DNA of 64,000 nt from Dermanyssus gallinae (GCA_003439945.1 QVRM01006829.1:62001-126000), one strand, 5' to 3'; counted from the stretch's first letter, positions 43,769-55,858 are shown. The notes: generated from the letters alone by a model not told the origin. Program-made: numbers and translations.

Positions 43769-45404
43769 TTATAGCACACAGCAGTGTCTTCACCTTCACA
43801 ATATAGTTCAATAAAAAAAAAAAAATATATATATATAAGAATGGTTAGATTTGTTGATACTTTTTATTGGAAGTAACCCCCTTTTTGGGGTTTTTACAAG
43901 CCGTATACAGGACTCGCGCAACTTTTTTGTACTTTTCCACGTAAGGGTTATTGGAAGATTACCACTACTCTTTACAGAATCCCACAGGACAAGTCTAACG
44001 GCGTTAACTCGCAAGATTTTAAACTTCAGTAAATGTCCGCTTAAGCTCAAAATGTATGGCGCGCTGTGTAGCTTGTGCCACTATTTTAGACGACATTGAA
44101 GCGAACGTCGTCCAAGTTTGACTAAACAGCACTTAGAAAACGCTTTGCCGTTCAGCATGAAGTAATAAAAAGTAATGTCCATTGATTCTTTTAGATAAAA
44201 GCCGCTCTAGTCTTTCACGTGTGGCATTTGTGACGATTCTTTGTGCACAACGTATTGGTAGAAAAGACAAATTATTCATGCCTGTGTAAAACGTCCCTTA
44301 TTGTTTTGGAGATGCTCGATGTGTTAAATTCAGGGCCTTTTAGGCAAACCAATCAATGGTTCCCGTGCCAGGTTAAACTACAGACTGATATGTTAATCTT
44401 TTCTATGTGTTGCATTGGGTTTACCGTAAAATTGCCTATTCTAAAATTTGTTATCCGTTTGGTGTATCATGTATTGCTCTACCGTTTCTTGTTTGTACTT
44501 GTTTTCTATGAGTTCCTCTACAAAAATGCGCTACTCCCGACTTATTTGGAAGTCCCCTCTTTATGGAAATTTGATTTTGTCTAAATATTTACAGTTGTCC
44601 ATTAACTGTATTTGCCCGTAGGGCAAAAGTCCGTCAATAGTACGCCATGACGTCACGCCATCATCACGGGGGTACCATTTGTTTATTAATTATTGATATG
44701 TCTTAAAAACGATAGTTATTAATTAATTGGCATGCCTTGCAAACGACAACACATGCATCACGCACTGAACCCGTGGCGCGATATTTTTGCACAGTTCATG
44801 GATGCTTTTCTCACAAAACCGGTTATCTAGACTATAACTAGAACGAAGAGTCTCCATTTGCATGATACCTCTTTTTACAATTTGTACTCGTTCTTTTGTT
44901 GGGTAACGTTCTATTTGGATTTTTTTCAACCCAACCTTGATTTGTTTGCAGAGGAGCGCGAAGCCAAGCGCAGAAAAAAATCTAAAACAAATCTAAAAAA
45001 AATCAAAAAAAATCTAACGTACGTTTGAAAAACTATACATTTTGTATGACGTTTGTTTTGTACTATACATTTTGTATATGTTTAAAAAAACTTAAACACA
45101 AAACACAGCTACGGTTTAGAATAACAACGCCTGCGCCTAAACATAACACTGCAGGTCTAAAGACGAAATGACTAGTTTTACTAATAACTGCAACCACAGG
45201 ATGAACTAGAAACTAGCTACAGGCTGGGCAACAGAGCACTGGTGTTTACATTCCCTCGACACATATGTTGTAGACACGAAAACGAAACCCCCCGTATGGC
45301 GTTTTATAGCAGCAGAGGGTTTACTACGTATTCTGGAGCAACACAGAGTGAAGTAGAGTGTGTTTTTTTTCTAAAAAGCTTCTAAGAAAATGACGGAATA
45401 CGGA
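43769..45404. other. Unrecognised DNA
   Basis: Contains a plus-strand frame of 113 codons at 44243-44584 with a hydrophobic second half. It has no recognised motif and a Phe/Leu-rich composition that suits chance in AT-rich DNA. A short palindrome TTTGCCCGTAGGGCAAA lies near 44610-44626. No gene supported. Confidence 0.3.
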
Positions 45405-45443
45405 AAATAAACTTATATATAGCTGTTCAAAAAAAAAAAAAAA
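45405..45443 (+). other. AATAAA signal followed by A-tail
   Basis: GGAAAATAAACTTATATATAG followed by CTGTTC and about 14 A. As at 40776, this looks like the end of a reverse-transcribed RNA, or a genomic polyadenylation signal. No upstream ORF recognised. Confidence 0.3.
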
Positions 45444-46085
45444 TGACTGTTTACTGAGGGCAGTTGCCAGAAACGCACGCAACAACTATGGTAGAAACTT
45501 GTACCTAGCGACCACGACGGTGAAGAAATTTATTTAGAAATTCTAGGCTATTAAAGTCAAGAAACAACCTGAACCGCCCATAGCCGTTAAAATAACAAAA
45601 TAATAAAAACAAATATTGCCGCAGTTCAAGATAGTGTAAATAAAAACCCTACGACGTCGACAAAATCTCTTTTTTTTTTGATGAAGCCAACTGTAACATT
45701 AATGAAGATAGGCAAAGTTTTTGCATTTAGGGCTTTGAAGGTCTAAAAAGAAATAACCCCATTAAGCGATGTGAATAAGCACACACATCGAATAGGCACA
45801 TTACCCGTAGAATGTCAATGTTTAGTGCGAAGTTTCGAGGGGTGGTGTTATCGGCCCTTAGTCTTTAAAAATGACCGTGGAGAGATTGTAACCACTATAA
45901 CAGCAAGCGATACCGGGACTTGAAGGGGAATTTTGCGTGGCGGGATTTAGACTGATTGATTGTGGTCAACAAGATGGGTCCACAAATTACACAGCGGGCG
46001 CAACGGTGAAGCTGCTCCGCACAAAACTTCCGGGTCATGTTATTACCTCAGAATTATATACATATTACAGCCGACGGATTTGAAC

Positions 46086-46124
<39 letters not shown>

Positions 46125-46273
46125 CGGCAGCACGGGCAAAAATCAACAAGAAAAACGCTTGTCAAAAAGTGGTAATCGGATTATGGTGAAGAGAAGCATA
46201 CCGCATGTAAGCGATATAGAGCTAGAATTCGTGCGATTCGCAGGTGTTTAGTAACACATGAAAGGTAATGCGA
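45444..46273. other. Unrecognised DNA with (TA)n
   Basis: No gene seen. A (TA)n microsatellite occupies 46089-46119. If the exon at 46274-46465 is real, the right end of this interval is its 3' UTR (minus strand); I see no clear AATAAA close by. Confidence 0.3.
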
Positions 46274-46465
46274 CTATAGAACTGGCAGCTTTCGAACCTG
46301 TTCGGCTTCGGGCATCGTCTTTCTCTTGAGTAACTTCTTTGCGTAGTAGATGAGGCCAGCGTTGGCGAGAAAGCAGAGTATCGCAATAAAGGCCATACCC
46401 GGGGGCGACAACCATCGTTGCGTGATTGTTCTTAACAGTGCGAGTCTAGCTGCTGGTGCCCGACG
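46274..46465 (-). CDS. Candidate terminal exon with membrane segment, 63 codons
   Basis: Minus strand. An acceptor-like tract TATTCGTTTTCAG ends at 46466, followed by an open frame in phase 0 to TAG at 46274. The protein has a basic lead (RRAPAARLALLRTITQRW), then a strong hydrophobic span (GMAFIAILCFLANAGLIYY, residues about 23-41). A positively charged tail follows (AKKLLKRKTMPEAEQ...KLPVL). GC is clearly higher than the surroundings. I do not recognise the protein. It could be the last exon of a single-pass membrane protein or of an old envelope-like gene. No upstream exon was found with confidence. Confidence 0.45.
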   Translation of the reverse strand, partial: RRAPAARLALLRTITQRWLSPPGMAFIAILCFLANAGLIYYAKKLLKRKTMPEAEQVRKLPVL

Positions 46466-46849
46466 CTGAAAACGAATATCAAAGTAGTGCTAAGAACGAA
46501 ATCGGTAGGAAAAATAACGTCGAAACAAAGACCGATCGTAGGTAAACTACAAGAAAGGAGTGGTCCTGCGTTTTATTAGTTATATATGTATATACGTATT
46601 AGGGGAAGCGTTTATATTTTCTAGCGTAAGAAGAAAGTAAGTATATAATTAAATCCACTGGCGGATAGCGTCAGCTTTGTTGATGCTTGGACTGTACATT
46701 TGGGCCAATTCTCACATAGACAACGATGCGAGAAAATTGCGCGCACGGCCATGTCTGTGCCACAACAGCCGCAAACATCGGGATAAACAATCGGGTCGCA
46801 ATACTGTGTCTTTGCCAACTTCCAGCGAATGCTACAAATAGTTCGTTAG

Positions 46850-47500
46850 CTAACTGGACATTTCAGTCCCGTGAAGGACGTCCAAAAACAGTAACGGATG
46901 TTGAACATGCACCTCGTGCAAATGATGCGGCGACTAACCAACCCCCCAACTTACGATATGTGTATCGCTAGTTAGAACTTTGCACCTGAATTCCAAGTCT
47001 CACCATACGTTTTAGAACCACCACCTAGGACTCACCAAAAAAATTTGCTCGATAGGCGCCGCTTAACTTGTCACCGGACGAAGACAGACAGAGTCCCGGG
47101 TCTGTCTGGATGGAGGAGAAGTTCTGATCAAATCTGACGAGAGCCGGTCGATCCTCTTTGTTCTCAAGACTCGTCACAGGTGATGAGACCTAAGTACATT
47201 GTATGAGCCTCTCCCAGAGCTCGTGGCGGCCGATGGGTGTTGGAGCACTTCCATCGAATGTGAAGTACAAACGATCGGCTGGCAGGGTGATGGCCCCAAT
47301 CTTTTTTCCAGGAGCGAAATTGTGGCAATGGTGGAACGTGTGGTGAAAGATGGTACTACACGCTAATTACCAAAAGTGTTCACTACGCTCCTGAGAAAGA
47401 GTTAACAACCCGTCTCTTAAGCGATGGTTCCCCTACCCCGACAGCACTAGCTAACCAGGCTAAACATATTGAGGCTTTCCTTGCCGACATGTAATAACAA
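46850..47500 (+). mobile_element. Decayed mariner-like relic
   Basis: SREGRPKTVTD (about 46868) resembles the linker after the mariner helix-turn-helix. LVTGDET followed by a stop (about 47169) resembles the first catalytic motif (TGDEtW). No continuous frame survives. Assignment rests on these two short motifs in the right order and spacing. Confidence 0.4.
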
Positions 47501-47511
47501 TTTGTTGTTTT

Positions 47512-47830
47512 CTGCTGGGTTGGTCCATAAGTCTGTTCGTGTAATGGCGTGCGCCGCACTGCGCAGACCCGGCAGAAGACGAAAATGATTAGGAGAGGGT
47601 GGCTTATTTACATGGCATTACATGTGTCATTGATTGCAAGTTTATTTTCGGAAAGGAAAGAATGCAACTCAAGTCGTAACTAAGATATGTAGAGTGTATG
47701 GCGGAGAAGCAGTAACATTTAGGACAGTTCGAAAGTCGTTTGTCCGATTTAATTAGGGACAGCAACTTCGGCGTTAACGACCGAGACCGGCCGGGACGCC
47801 CTGTGACAGTGTAGTGGGTTCGGCCGTAGT
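47512..47830 (+). mobile_element. Mariner-like 5' end, decayed
   Basis: GGGTTGGTCCATAAGTCTGT (47517) resembles irritans-type mariner termini. About 270 bases on, the frame NFGVNDRDRPGRPVTV matches the linker after the transposase DNA-binding domain. Stops and frame changes lie between. The catalytic part is missing or unrecognisable downstream. Confidence 0.5.
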
Positions 47831-48164
47831 AGTGTGCGAACGAAACCCACACCTTTTGCTGCTTGAGATCGTGGCCACTGTCGACGTACCTTCCACAGAC
47901 AGCCGTGTAAAGGCATCTCCATGCCGAGGGATTCGTCAGCAAGTTGGATGTATTATGGGGCCGCAGGCGCAACAATCGCCAACTGGAGAGAGGCATGTGC
48001 TAGAATGCGATCAGCTCCTAACAAAAATTGCCTTCAACATAGATCCCACACTGCTTGGGATTCAGCTACAAACCCGAAGTCTCACGAAAATCAAGCAAGC
48101 GCCGAACGTGGTCGGCAACCATGTCTACATCAGTGTAATGTGGCCACCCCGTTGACAAATTAGC

Positions 48165-48560
48165 CCATCTCGCAGGTTATCGTGTAGTATGAGTGCGGGA
48201 CGGCGGGCCAGGCATGCCGATGTTAATGACACCTTCGGCCGAGCGCTTCGGTCAAGTGGGTTCCCCTGCATTCGAGAGCCCCAGGGCCTCTCTGTCGACG
48301 ATAGTAAGCGCCCAGACGACAGGGGATGACTCCACTCGCTTCAGTAGGGGGCAGGTGTGTTTTCTGGGACGCCACTGACACCAACTCATTAGCCAGTTTT
48401 AATGGTTGGTGGCGGGGCGATCTCGGCAGGCCACGCTGGTAATCTAGCCGAGACGAGGAAGCGCGCAAAATATTCCTAGTATATAATAATGATTCTAGTG
48501 TCCACGTGCTCAGGAGACAATTGTCACTCCATTTGTATAGTTGTTATAAACCACGTTGTG
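48165..48560 (+). pseudogene. RLE retrotransposon family 2, decayed nuclease fragment
   Basis: Across frames it reads GRRARHADVNDTFGRALRS, then GFPCIREPQGLSVDDSKRPDD and FWDATDTNSLA, matching the nuclease domain of copies B and C. The UTR motif GGAGACAATTGTC follows at about 48512. It is much older than the copies in mitochondrial DNA and the only family member here outside such DNA. Confidence 0.75.
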
Positions 48561-51500
48561 CTTAACACGTTAGATTACATGAATGACTTTTGCGACGAGA
48601 CACTATCGAACGAACCTTACTAATTGTCATTGTAGACATATCCAAGATATCTACCGGTATCGTCAGCAGCTCAAGTACACCGAATACATCTGTGTTCCTT
48701 GCGGGTGAGTGTTCACACCTGTAGTCTATACGTGAAACACTCTTGGGTCCTTTTACTCCTGCGTAGTTTGATTAGCACTATCCCTCATAGCCTTGTTTAG
48801 ACTGTTGACAGTCTTTTTGAGTAGATTTGTTGGGATAGCTCGAAAGGGAGAGAATGATCTCACCAACCATTTAGCCAAATCGGAATGGCCAAAGTCTTAA
48901 GTAGTAAGAACATTTTGTTTTTAGAGGACTAACTGGAAAATGCGATTCCGCACTCGGTCACTACAGCAAAGAAGCTCCCTGCAAGAGTGGGTAAGCACAT
49001 TAAAAGTGCACTCGATTTCACATCGATGCAATGCGATGAGAGCACCAAGCTGCCGCGCTGCTTTCAAAGCAAACTTGGACAAAGTGCCACAAATTCTAAG
49101 TCTGATACTTAGAAGAAGATCGAACATTCACTTATGGAGGCTCTCTAGCTGTGCACTTGCAGACTTAGGAGCATATACTTGAAGTAACCCTATCGAATTT
49201 GATCTTCGATACAGTACATAGACTTCTACACTATTCTGTCTTGCAATTCCGTCTATTGCGTCCGGGGGTTTATTCCGTCGTCTAAGCAGACGATCCGACA
49301 CTGATCATTAGTTTACTGCAAAAAATATCTATCCAAAAGAACGGCCAACGTAAGATATTTTTTTTCTAGGAAGACAACTTTGGCAGACATTCGAATTTAA
49401 GCCGATGTTTGAAAGCTCACTCAGTAGCACCCGTGCCTATCGACTATATGTGTGCTACCCTGGATGAAACACCACATGTATGCCTGGCAGCAGAGAAAAA
49501 GCTGTCACAGTCTCAGCAGGATTGCGAAGTGAGAGCAACCTGCTCTCGAAGCCGTCTCTAGCATTAGTAGTCGATGCTAACATGCTACATGCCGTACTCC
49601 TATAGAAGCACATGACGATCAACTAAAAACTCGCTACCGTCTCACAGTGTACAGTTAAGTACTGGAAAACCTTGAGTAGTCTCAACCAGCGCCACGACAG
49701 AAACATCACTAAGCTCAGGGTATATATTAATTACCCTAAACGAATCGACAACGAGAAGCAGATTAGTCGAGACACCTAGGATACTGGCGAGACGCTACTC
49801 CGAAACCTCAAAAATGGTTTGCACAGATTTAAACAAAGCTGGGCCACCCAACCACTCATGCAATTCGTAAAGGTCCACAAAAGACTGTTTGCTGCATTAC
49901 TTCTACCGCATCAGCAAAATGAACTCTTTCGTATGTTTTGTGTGCAACGGGGTAAATGGGCGTGGTAAAAAAAAAACTTCCAAGGACAGAAACGCTGAAA
50001 AAAGAATCTTTAAAGATTTCTTAAGTAGCTACGCTCAAGTCAGGCGACCTAGTTGTGTTGGGTCCGTTATTGACATAATTAAAAAAATGCTTCCTCGCAA
50101 TTTGACCATTACTCCTCTTAAAAATACCGTAGAGTTTTGTGAACAAATGTATACGTACCGTTTCAACCCAGTACATCGGCCAGAGTGGGGTGTCATCAAA
50201 ATTTTTGTCGAATTTGGTAGATTTTAGCTTGTAGCTTATCATATAGCGAAAGCGCATATCCACCACGACGCCTGTGTCCTAGAACGTGAGAATTATTTTA
50301 TTAGTACGTATTTCAACAGACTGATTTGCAGTAATCACTTAACATTGCCTATCGTTTGCAGTCATAGATCGCTCAACGTCTCGTGCATCAGAGTTCCGGC
50401 TGTGTTTTCGATCGGAAGAGCGCGGCTGGCATCGATAGCATAAACCGGAATAAAATAAATTGTAAATGCAGAGAAAATATTGCATCCGTGATAAGAGGCT
50501 GTATGGAAGATCGGTCGTGACGACTATCTGATAGTGGCGACGGCGTCTAATGTGATCGAGTAGCTCTGTTAAATGTATGTACGAAACCTAGAAGACATCG
50601 CTGTGGAATACGAAACGTTAAGAGACACTGACAAGAGACGAAACTGACCAATTTGGCCAATTAAGCAAGGACTGCTATGCTAATTACTTGTGCTGCATAA
50701 ATTGTCAAGACAGTAATAAAGTCTGTAAGGACTTTGCCATAGAAGAGTAGTCCTTATGACCTCGCTCCAGAAGGCAAGCACTGATGAGCCTTGAAACATA
50801 ACTCAAGAGAACGATGAAACAAATGTTTGCAGCCCAATTTAAGGGCTAATAATTAATTTTTTGAGCTAGCCCACTAGTTTTTAGGAGAAACGCAGTAGCT
50901 TAGATCAGCAGGCGCGGTTGCTTCGAGTAAAAGAAACAGTTTCATAAGTTATTACGGCGAGCATGCCAAATGAAAAAAATTAAGGCTTCGCAAGAGAAAA
51001 GTAGTTAGGGCTCTTTAAGTGCTACTAAGCATGATTCGAGGTCCGGTAGGTGCCACCCTGGGTACTTCACTGGCGCTGCTGGATAGCTGTACATGTTGCG
51101 GCGTGATGTGTGTCGCACTGGCCTAAACACCTCGCTCGCCTGAGACACTCCTAAGGATCGTGGAATCCTTCCGAGCTGCTTAACACTTGATAAAGGCCGT
51201 GGACTGCATTATTAGAGTCCCCTTTTTTTATGATATGAGAACTATTATTCTATTCTTTTAAGAAATAGCCCTAAAACCCGTTTCATGAGGGAGAATCTAA
51301 CTATCGAGTAAATATAGATCTGCCTGCCCTAATTTCTGTTCTTTAAGTAATACATCAAACGTTGTTATATGTTTGTTATGAGTCCTAATACGTTATTATT
51401 GAGAAGGGTGGACGTGGAATCCATTGACCTGCACTCGAGGGGTTATGTCCAACCGGCGGAGATCGAGACAATCACGGGGCGCCTAATTATAAACGTGCAT

Positions 51501-51655
51501 GGGGACACCAATAGCAGCTTATAGTATCGTAGAACGGGATTATTTAAGAGAAACAAGTCTGAGAGAATGCCAGTTTTATTGAACTAGATGGATGAATCCG
51601 GCTGATAGGTAGTCAATAGAGCGCACGTGTTCACATATGAATGTCACTTTCTTTC
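48561..51655. other. Unrecognised DNA
   Basis: About 3 kb without a recognised gene. The longest frame that could be real is ATG 49919-50227 (plus, 102 codons): it starts MNSFVCFVCNGVNG and is Lys-rich, but has no known motif and no supporting context. The rest has normal composition and no obvious repeats. Confidence 0.3.
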
Positions 51656-51760
51656 TAAAAGGTTTCGGGAATGCGTAATGCACATGCGTCACTAGCAGCC
51701 TGCGTGACTAGTGTGTAACTCACAAACCCACTTCTCCCGCCTTCCCAGACTCGGTGACAC
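51656..51760 (-). mobile_element. R1-clade 3' UTR fragment
   Basis: On the minus strand it reads agtgggtttgtgagttacac, then actagtcacg and tgcattacgcattcccg. This matches the 3' UTR of the element at 13.6 kb (gtgggtttgtgagtcccaca, actagtcact). Upstream sequence (to about 52130) could be ORF2 remains, but I could not match it. Confidence 0.55.
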
Positions 51761-52739
51761 TTGGCATTTTGTCGAAGCCGTGGAAGAGGTGTCCCTGTTA
51801 TTTTTCTTGATTCAGCTATGTCACCGCCTATCTTTTCGAAGTACCTTGGCATCACCGGTGACACGGCCACCAAGGAAGACCATGTCTCTGCTTTACAAAG
51901 CTTTTGGTTTATTTGCCCTAATTATGGCCTCTCTCGGCATGTGGGGAACATCCCTAAGAGCCCCCTCCACTCCTTGTTCCATCCAAGAAGGGTCGATTTC
52001 CCATAAGGCCACGGCACGGGTTGCCACCAAGTCCTGGCGCTCAACCTGAAAATTTGTGTTTTCTCGCAAAGAAGCTACCAGCGCCCTTCCCGCGCCCTCT
52101 CGGTGACATACGCCTGCCTCCAACCTTCACCCCTAACAGCGTTCCCGATAACCGCTTTTAGCACCCCTATACTCTAGTTTCAGTGGGCTCCTCAAGGTCT
52201 GCTACACTCAAAACCGGGCTCAAGCTGGCTGGTAGAGTACCTCGGAGCGTACCGTTAAGAGTAAATACAACTCTTTTTTTTAGAACACGAAGGGCCTGGA
52301 GTATAGTGACAGAGAAAGCCAGAGAAGTAATGCGAGAACGAGCTTTTAGAAGCAACATAGGGTTCTCGCAGCAACTAGTGCGTAAACAATGGAGAAATCC
52401 AAATGCCTAGGTGGAAACGACATTACTAGTCATCCCTATAGAAAAATAGACAAAAACCAAGTCTGAGACACAGAACGGAATGGCAGCAAAAAGTTTGATC
52501 GTAAAATTGTTTGTACGAACAATAGCGAGTCTAGGTCTTTTTTGGAGACGAAAGGCGTCATATCAAAAGAGCAGCTTGGATTCAGAGGAGAAACGCCATT
52601 CAATTACAGAGACACTTACATGCTTTGTTTGCAAATTTTAAAAAGCAGACTTTTGACATTGCACCGACGAAAAACAAAAAATGACCACATGGAGACAATT
52701 GTGGAAGCTACATAGAAACATTTTAAGGTAAAATGGGGT
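51761..52739. other. Unrecognised DNA
   Basis: Short frames on both strands (for example 51893-52123 minus) may be old transposon protein. No motif is recognised. Confidence 0.25.
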
Positions 52740-53035
52740 GATGATTGGTACAAGGGGTGAAATCGCGGGGGTGGTGACGCAAATTACACGTCGATAAAGT
52801 ACGCTCATGAACCTTTTTCATATTTCTGGGAGGACAATCCGGCCAGGTTGAAATAGGCTGGATTCAACATTAGACCAGACTTCTGCTGTATGCAAATGAG
52901 ATAGTCTTCTTTGGTGGTAGTAGTTTTAGGGTGACGTAAGCCACGAAAAATACAGATCCCCACACCCGGGATCGAACCCGCGATGTAGCACACCTAACTA
53001 CAGGGAAGCATTTCGTACTAGCTGCCCAGACCACG
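52740..53035 (-). mobile_element. tRNA-derived SINE-like sequence
   Basis: The minus strand from about 53035 shows GTGGTCTGGGCAGCTAG (A-box-like). About 45 bases on, the B box GGTTCGATCCC (52978-52968) is a perfect match to the tRNA consensus. A tRNA-unrelated body runs to about 52740. The T-arm stem is imperfect, so it is not a tRNA gene. No second copy is seen in the window, and the 3' end is uncertain. Confidence 0.45.
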
Positions 53036-53126
53036 CTAGTAATCGTTGGCCGGCGAGGTTGTCTTCTAGTGATTGCTTAACATTACCGATTGACTGAAAT
53101 ATATATTTTATGCTTACGATTGTCAT

Positions 53127-53538
53127 TGTTGCATATTGGATGGCCGCGAATAGAATTTGTATTAGCGCGCCATGATAATGATGATCTCTGCCTGTTGGCC
53201 ACAACCCGTTACAGCACTGTCGGCCACAACCCGCCACGGCATTGTCGGCCACAACCCGCCACGGCACTGTTGGTCACAACCCGCCACTGAACTGTTGGCC
53301 ACAACCCGCCACTGCACGTTCGTGCACTGTCACGTTGCCGGTCGCCGGCCGTATAAAAGGGGGTGCGCGCCATTTTGTTATCCTCTTGCTATCCCGAGCG
53401 TTCGGCGTAACGCGCACTCTGCAAACCCTTAGTCCGGCGGCGACCGGCACGTCCGACGGCCTGGCAGCGACAGCGGCGGGAGCGTGGCAGCAGTGCTGCA
53501 CTAGGGTGGTGAGTGTTGTGGCTGGCAGATGCAGGCAG

Positions 53539-53594
<56 letters not shown>

Positions 53595-53853
53595 TGTCAG
53601 TTGAATGATTGTTAGCGCTAGTGTAGCGGCAGTGACAAATGTGTGATCTGTGTGAGTTCCGGCGGTGGAAACTGCTTCGCGCTAACCGCCGGGACATTGT
53701 GAGAGCTAGCTAGGCAACAACAATAATAATACGAAGAGAGACGGCGCCGCCGTATCGCTCTCTGGCGTGTGGTGAATTATAATAAATAAGAATAGTGAGT
53801 GTGTGAACCCGCGCATATTTGTCTGTCTTCATTCTACGGTTCCGTTGGCAACG
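53127..53853 (+). repeat. 5' LTR of BEL/Pao copy 2
   Basis: 727 bp. It has five 25-bp U3 repeats (core GGCCACAACCCGCCAC, four in copy 1), the promoter GTATAAAAGGGG (53350) and a long TA run at 53541-53594. The final base is G (CAACG) where the other LTRs end CAACA, so the terminal dinucleotide is mutated. Confidence 0.88.
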
Positions 53854-53856
53854 TAT

Positions 53857-53874
53857 TGGCGCCCAACGTGGGGC
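53857..53874 (+). promoter_or_regulatory. Primer-binding site, tRNA-Lys type
   Basis: TGGCGCCCAACGTGGGGC three bases after the LTR, identical to copy 1. Confidence 0.9.
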
Positions 53875-53925
53875 ATGACGTGTAGCAAAGGCCCGGACGT
53901 AGAAGTGATCGTAGCGACAGCCAGG

Positions 53926-55075
53926 ATGGCTGAGACAGACAGTCGTGTGATGGCGCTTCGGCGTTCAGTGTATGCGGCGGTGTCACAACTGGACGCCACC
54001 GTAGTGTCGTTTTGTTATGAAAGCCAGGAGCCTCCGCGGTTCACGCAGTGGAATGAGGACCGTGTTAACGGCTGGCTGTTGAGAGCGGAGGAGCTCGAAC
54101 GAACGTTACATGAATTAGACGAGCGTTTTGTGGTCGAAATGGCTAGCACGCTCAGCGATGAGCAAATAGATCTAGAAACAGGTAGATCTTCCGACTGCAT
54201 AGATACGTTGTGCCTAGTCCGAGGTAGCCTAATGGTCTACAAACGACGTAGCACTCTAGCCGCCACCATGCCGTCGAGCGCCCCGGACATGTCTGCACGA
54301 TGGGCAGAGGCAAGAGCATCGTTATCGACGAGACTGCCGGAGCGTGTTGGCCCCGGTGGTCAAGACTCAAGTTCAGCGCTAGGCTCGATTGTAGATCGGC
54401 TAGTCGCGTTTCAAGAAATCAACGCAACGGGCGGGGCGGCACTCCCCGTTGCCAAGCTAAGAAGTTCAACGGTGGTCGAGAGTTCATCCGTCCATCCATC
54501 CAGTGACGCCATCCGAGTCTTCATCCACGAAAGGGAACGAAGTGGTTGCAGCAAGGTAAGTCGTGCATCACGTAACCAAGGACGCGGAGTTCCTGAAGAA
54601 GCCGTCGACGCAGTACCCCGCCTTCCAGCCGGGGCAGGGCTACGACGAGCTTCCAGAGAGTCGGGTGTTTGTTGCAACGTGCGAACCCCCGCTAATAGAC
54701 CCAGCGGGGTGTTCAAGCTTGCGCAAACTGACTCGAATCGTCGACACCGTCGCCCAGGCTGGAAGGTGGTTCCACCGGCAGGAGGTGAGTAGTCGACTCA
54801 CGGCGGAAGAGCTCGCGTGGGCGAAGCAGCACCCGCTGCGTGAGACCCGGCATCCGTGCGTGGGGGAGCACGTCGCAAGCACCTCTCGTGGCGAGCCGTC
54901 CGAAGACGCGGGCCTGGCCGAGTTCATTTCCAGGCTGAAGCATCTACAGACCGACATGGTCATGAACGTATCGCGAGGAGGTGGAACGAAGAGTTGGGTC
55001 GCGATAGTCACATGCGCCGCGATCGAAGCAGCTTATTTTGAAGGCGATGGCGCGCCGAGGATCTGCTGGTCCTGA
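53926..55075 (+). pseudogene. Gag and pol remnant of BEL/Pao copy 2, frameshifted
   Basis: Starts at the same ATG as copy 1 (MAETDSR). An extra TCCA within a TCC/TCCA run at about 54488-54500 shifts the frame. The gag frame then runs on to 54792 in a non-native register, while the pol-derived part (HHVTKDAEFLKKPS... LTAEELAWAKQ) stays open at 54563-55075 in another. Either this copy is broken or copy 1 gained its fusion by loss of four bases. The two copies alone cannot decide. Confidence 0.7.
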
Positions 55076-55380
55076 CGATGGCTCTGCGGCGACGGGGAGA
55101 CCCCATGTCGAGCCGTTCGCCGCGGGCGCCGTCGTAGTTCTACTGGAAGAAGGAGTGCCACGGGCATTTTGGCGCCTAGGTCGTGTGGAGAAGCCCTGGC
55201 GACCAAGAATGGCGTGAAGCGTGCCTACCGGGCGTAGCTCGGTGGAGGCCGCTACATCAAGAGAATTTGTTGTGAGCGAAAGTTGACCTTGCAGAGTGCC
55301 ACACAATAAATGTTAAATACAATCAATGCAACATAGGTATTTTTTGAGTGGCTACCGCTACCCTTAAAAAGGGGGAGGAC

Positions 55381-55858
55381 TGTTGCATATTGGATGGCCG
55401 CGAATAGAATTTATATTAGCGCGCCATGATAATGATGATCTCTGCCTGTTGGCCACAACCCGTTACAGCGCTGTCGGCCACAACCCGCCACGGCATTGTC
55501 GGCCACAACCCGCCACGGCACTGTTGGTCACAACCCGCCACTGAACTGTTGGCCACAACCCGCCACTGCACGTTCGTGCACTGTCACGTTGCCGGTCGCC
55601 GGCCGTATAAAAGGGGGTGCCGCTAGTGTAGCGGCAGTGACAAATGTGTGATCTGTGTGAGTTCCGGCGGTGGAAACTGCTTCGCGCTAACCGCCGGGAC
55701 ATTGGGAGAGCTAGCTAGGCAACAACAATAATAATACGAAGAGAGACGGCGCTGCCGTATCGCTCTCTGGCGTGTGGTGAATTATAATAAATAAGAATAG
55801 TGAGTGTGTGAACCCGCGCATATTTGTCTGTCTTCATTCTACGGTTCCGTTGGCAACA
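55381..55858 (+). repeat. 3' LTR of BEL/Pao copy 2, with internal deletion
   Basis: 478 bp against 727 bp for its partner. Sequence runs to GTATAAAAGGGGGTGC, then jumps to CGCTAGTGTAGCGGC, skipping about 250 bp that start just downstream of the TATA box. The deletion removes the expected transcription start and most of R. GC-rich microhomology lies at the joint. Confidence 0.88.

Noticed and set aside
43272..43806. Plus-strand repeat proteins (GGRVFACETL and LPARPLAAGS patterns)
   Set aside because: They are mirror readings of the same 30-bp repeat. I kept only the minus-strand frame as a candidate, at low confidence.
44243..44584. 113-codon hydrophobic protein
   Set aside because: Phe/Leu-rich composition fits AT-rich chance coding; no motif, no context, no codon bias.
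44610..44660. CRE-like TGACGTCA and a 17-bp palindrome as a promoter
   Set aside because: Single short matches in DNA without a gene are expected by chance.
46621..46818. Cys-rich small secreted peptide on the minus strand
   Set aside because: The Cys spacing looked suggestive, but there is no signal peptide, and the opposite strand reads as a decayed mariner, which explains the sequence better.
52960..53035. A tRNA gene on the minus strand
   Set aside because: The B box is perfect, but T-stem pairs mismatch and no anticodon arm forms clearly. A SINE head is more likely.
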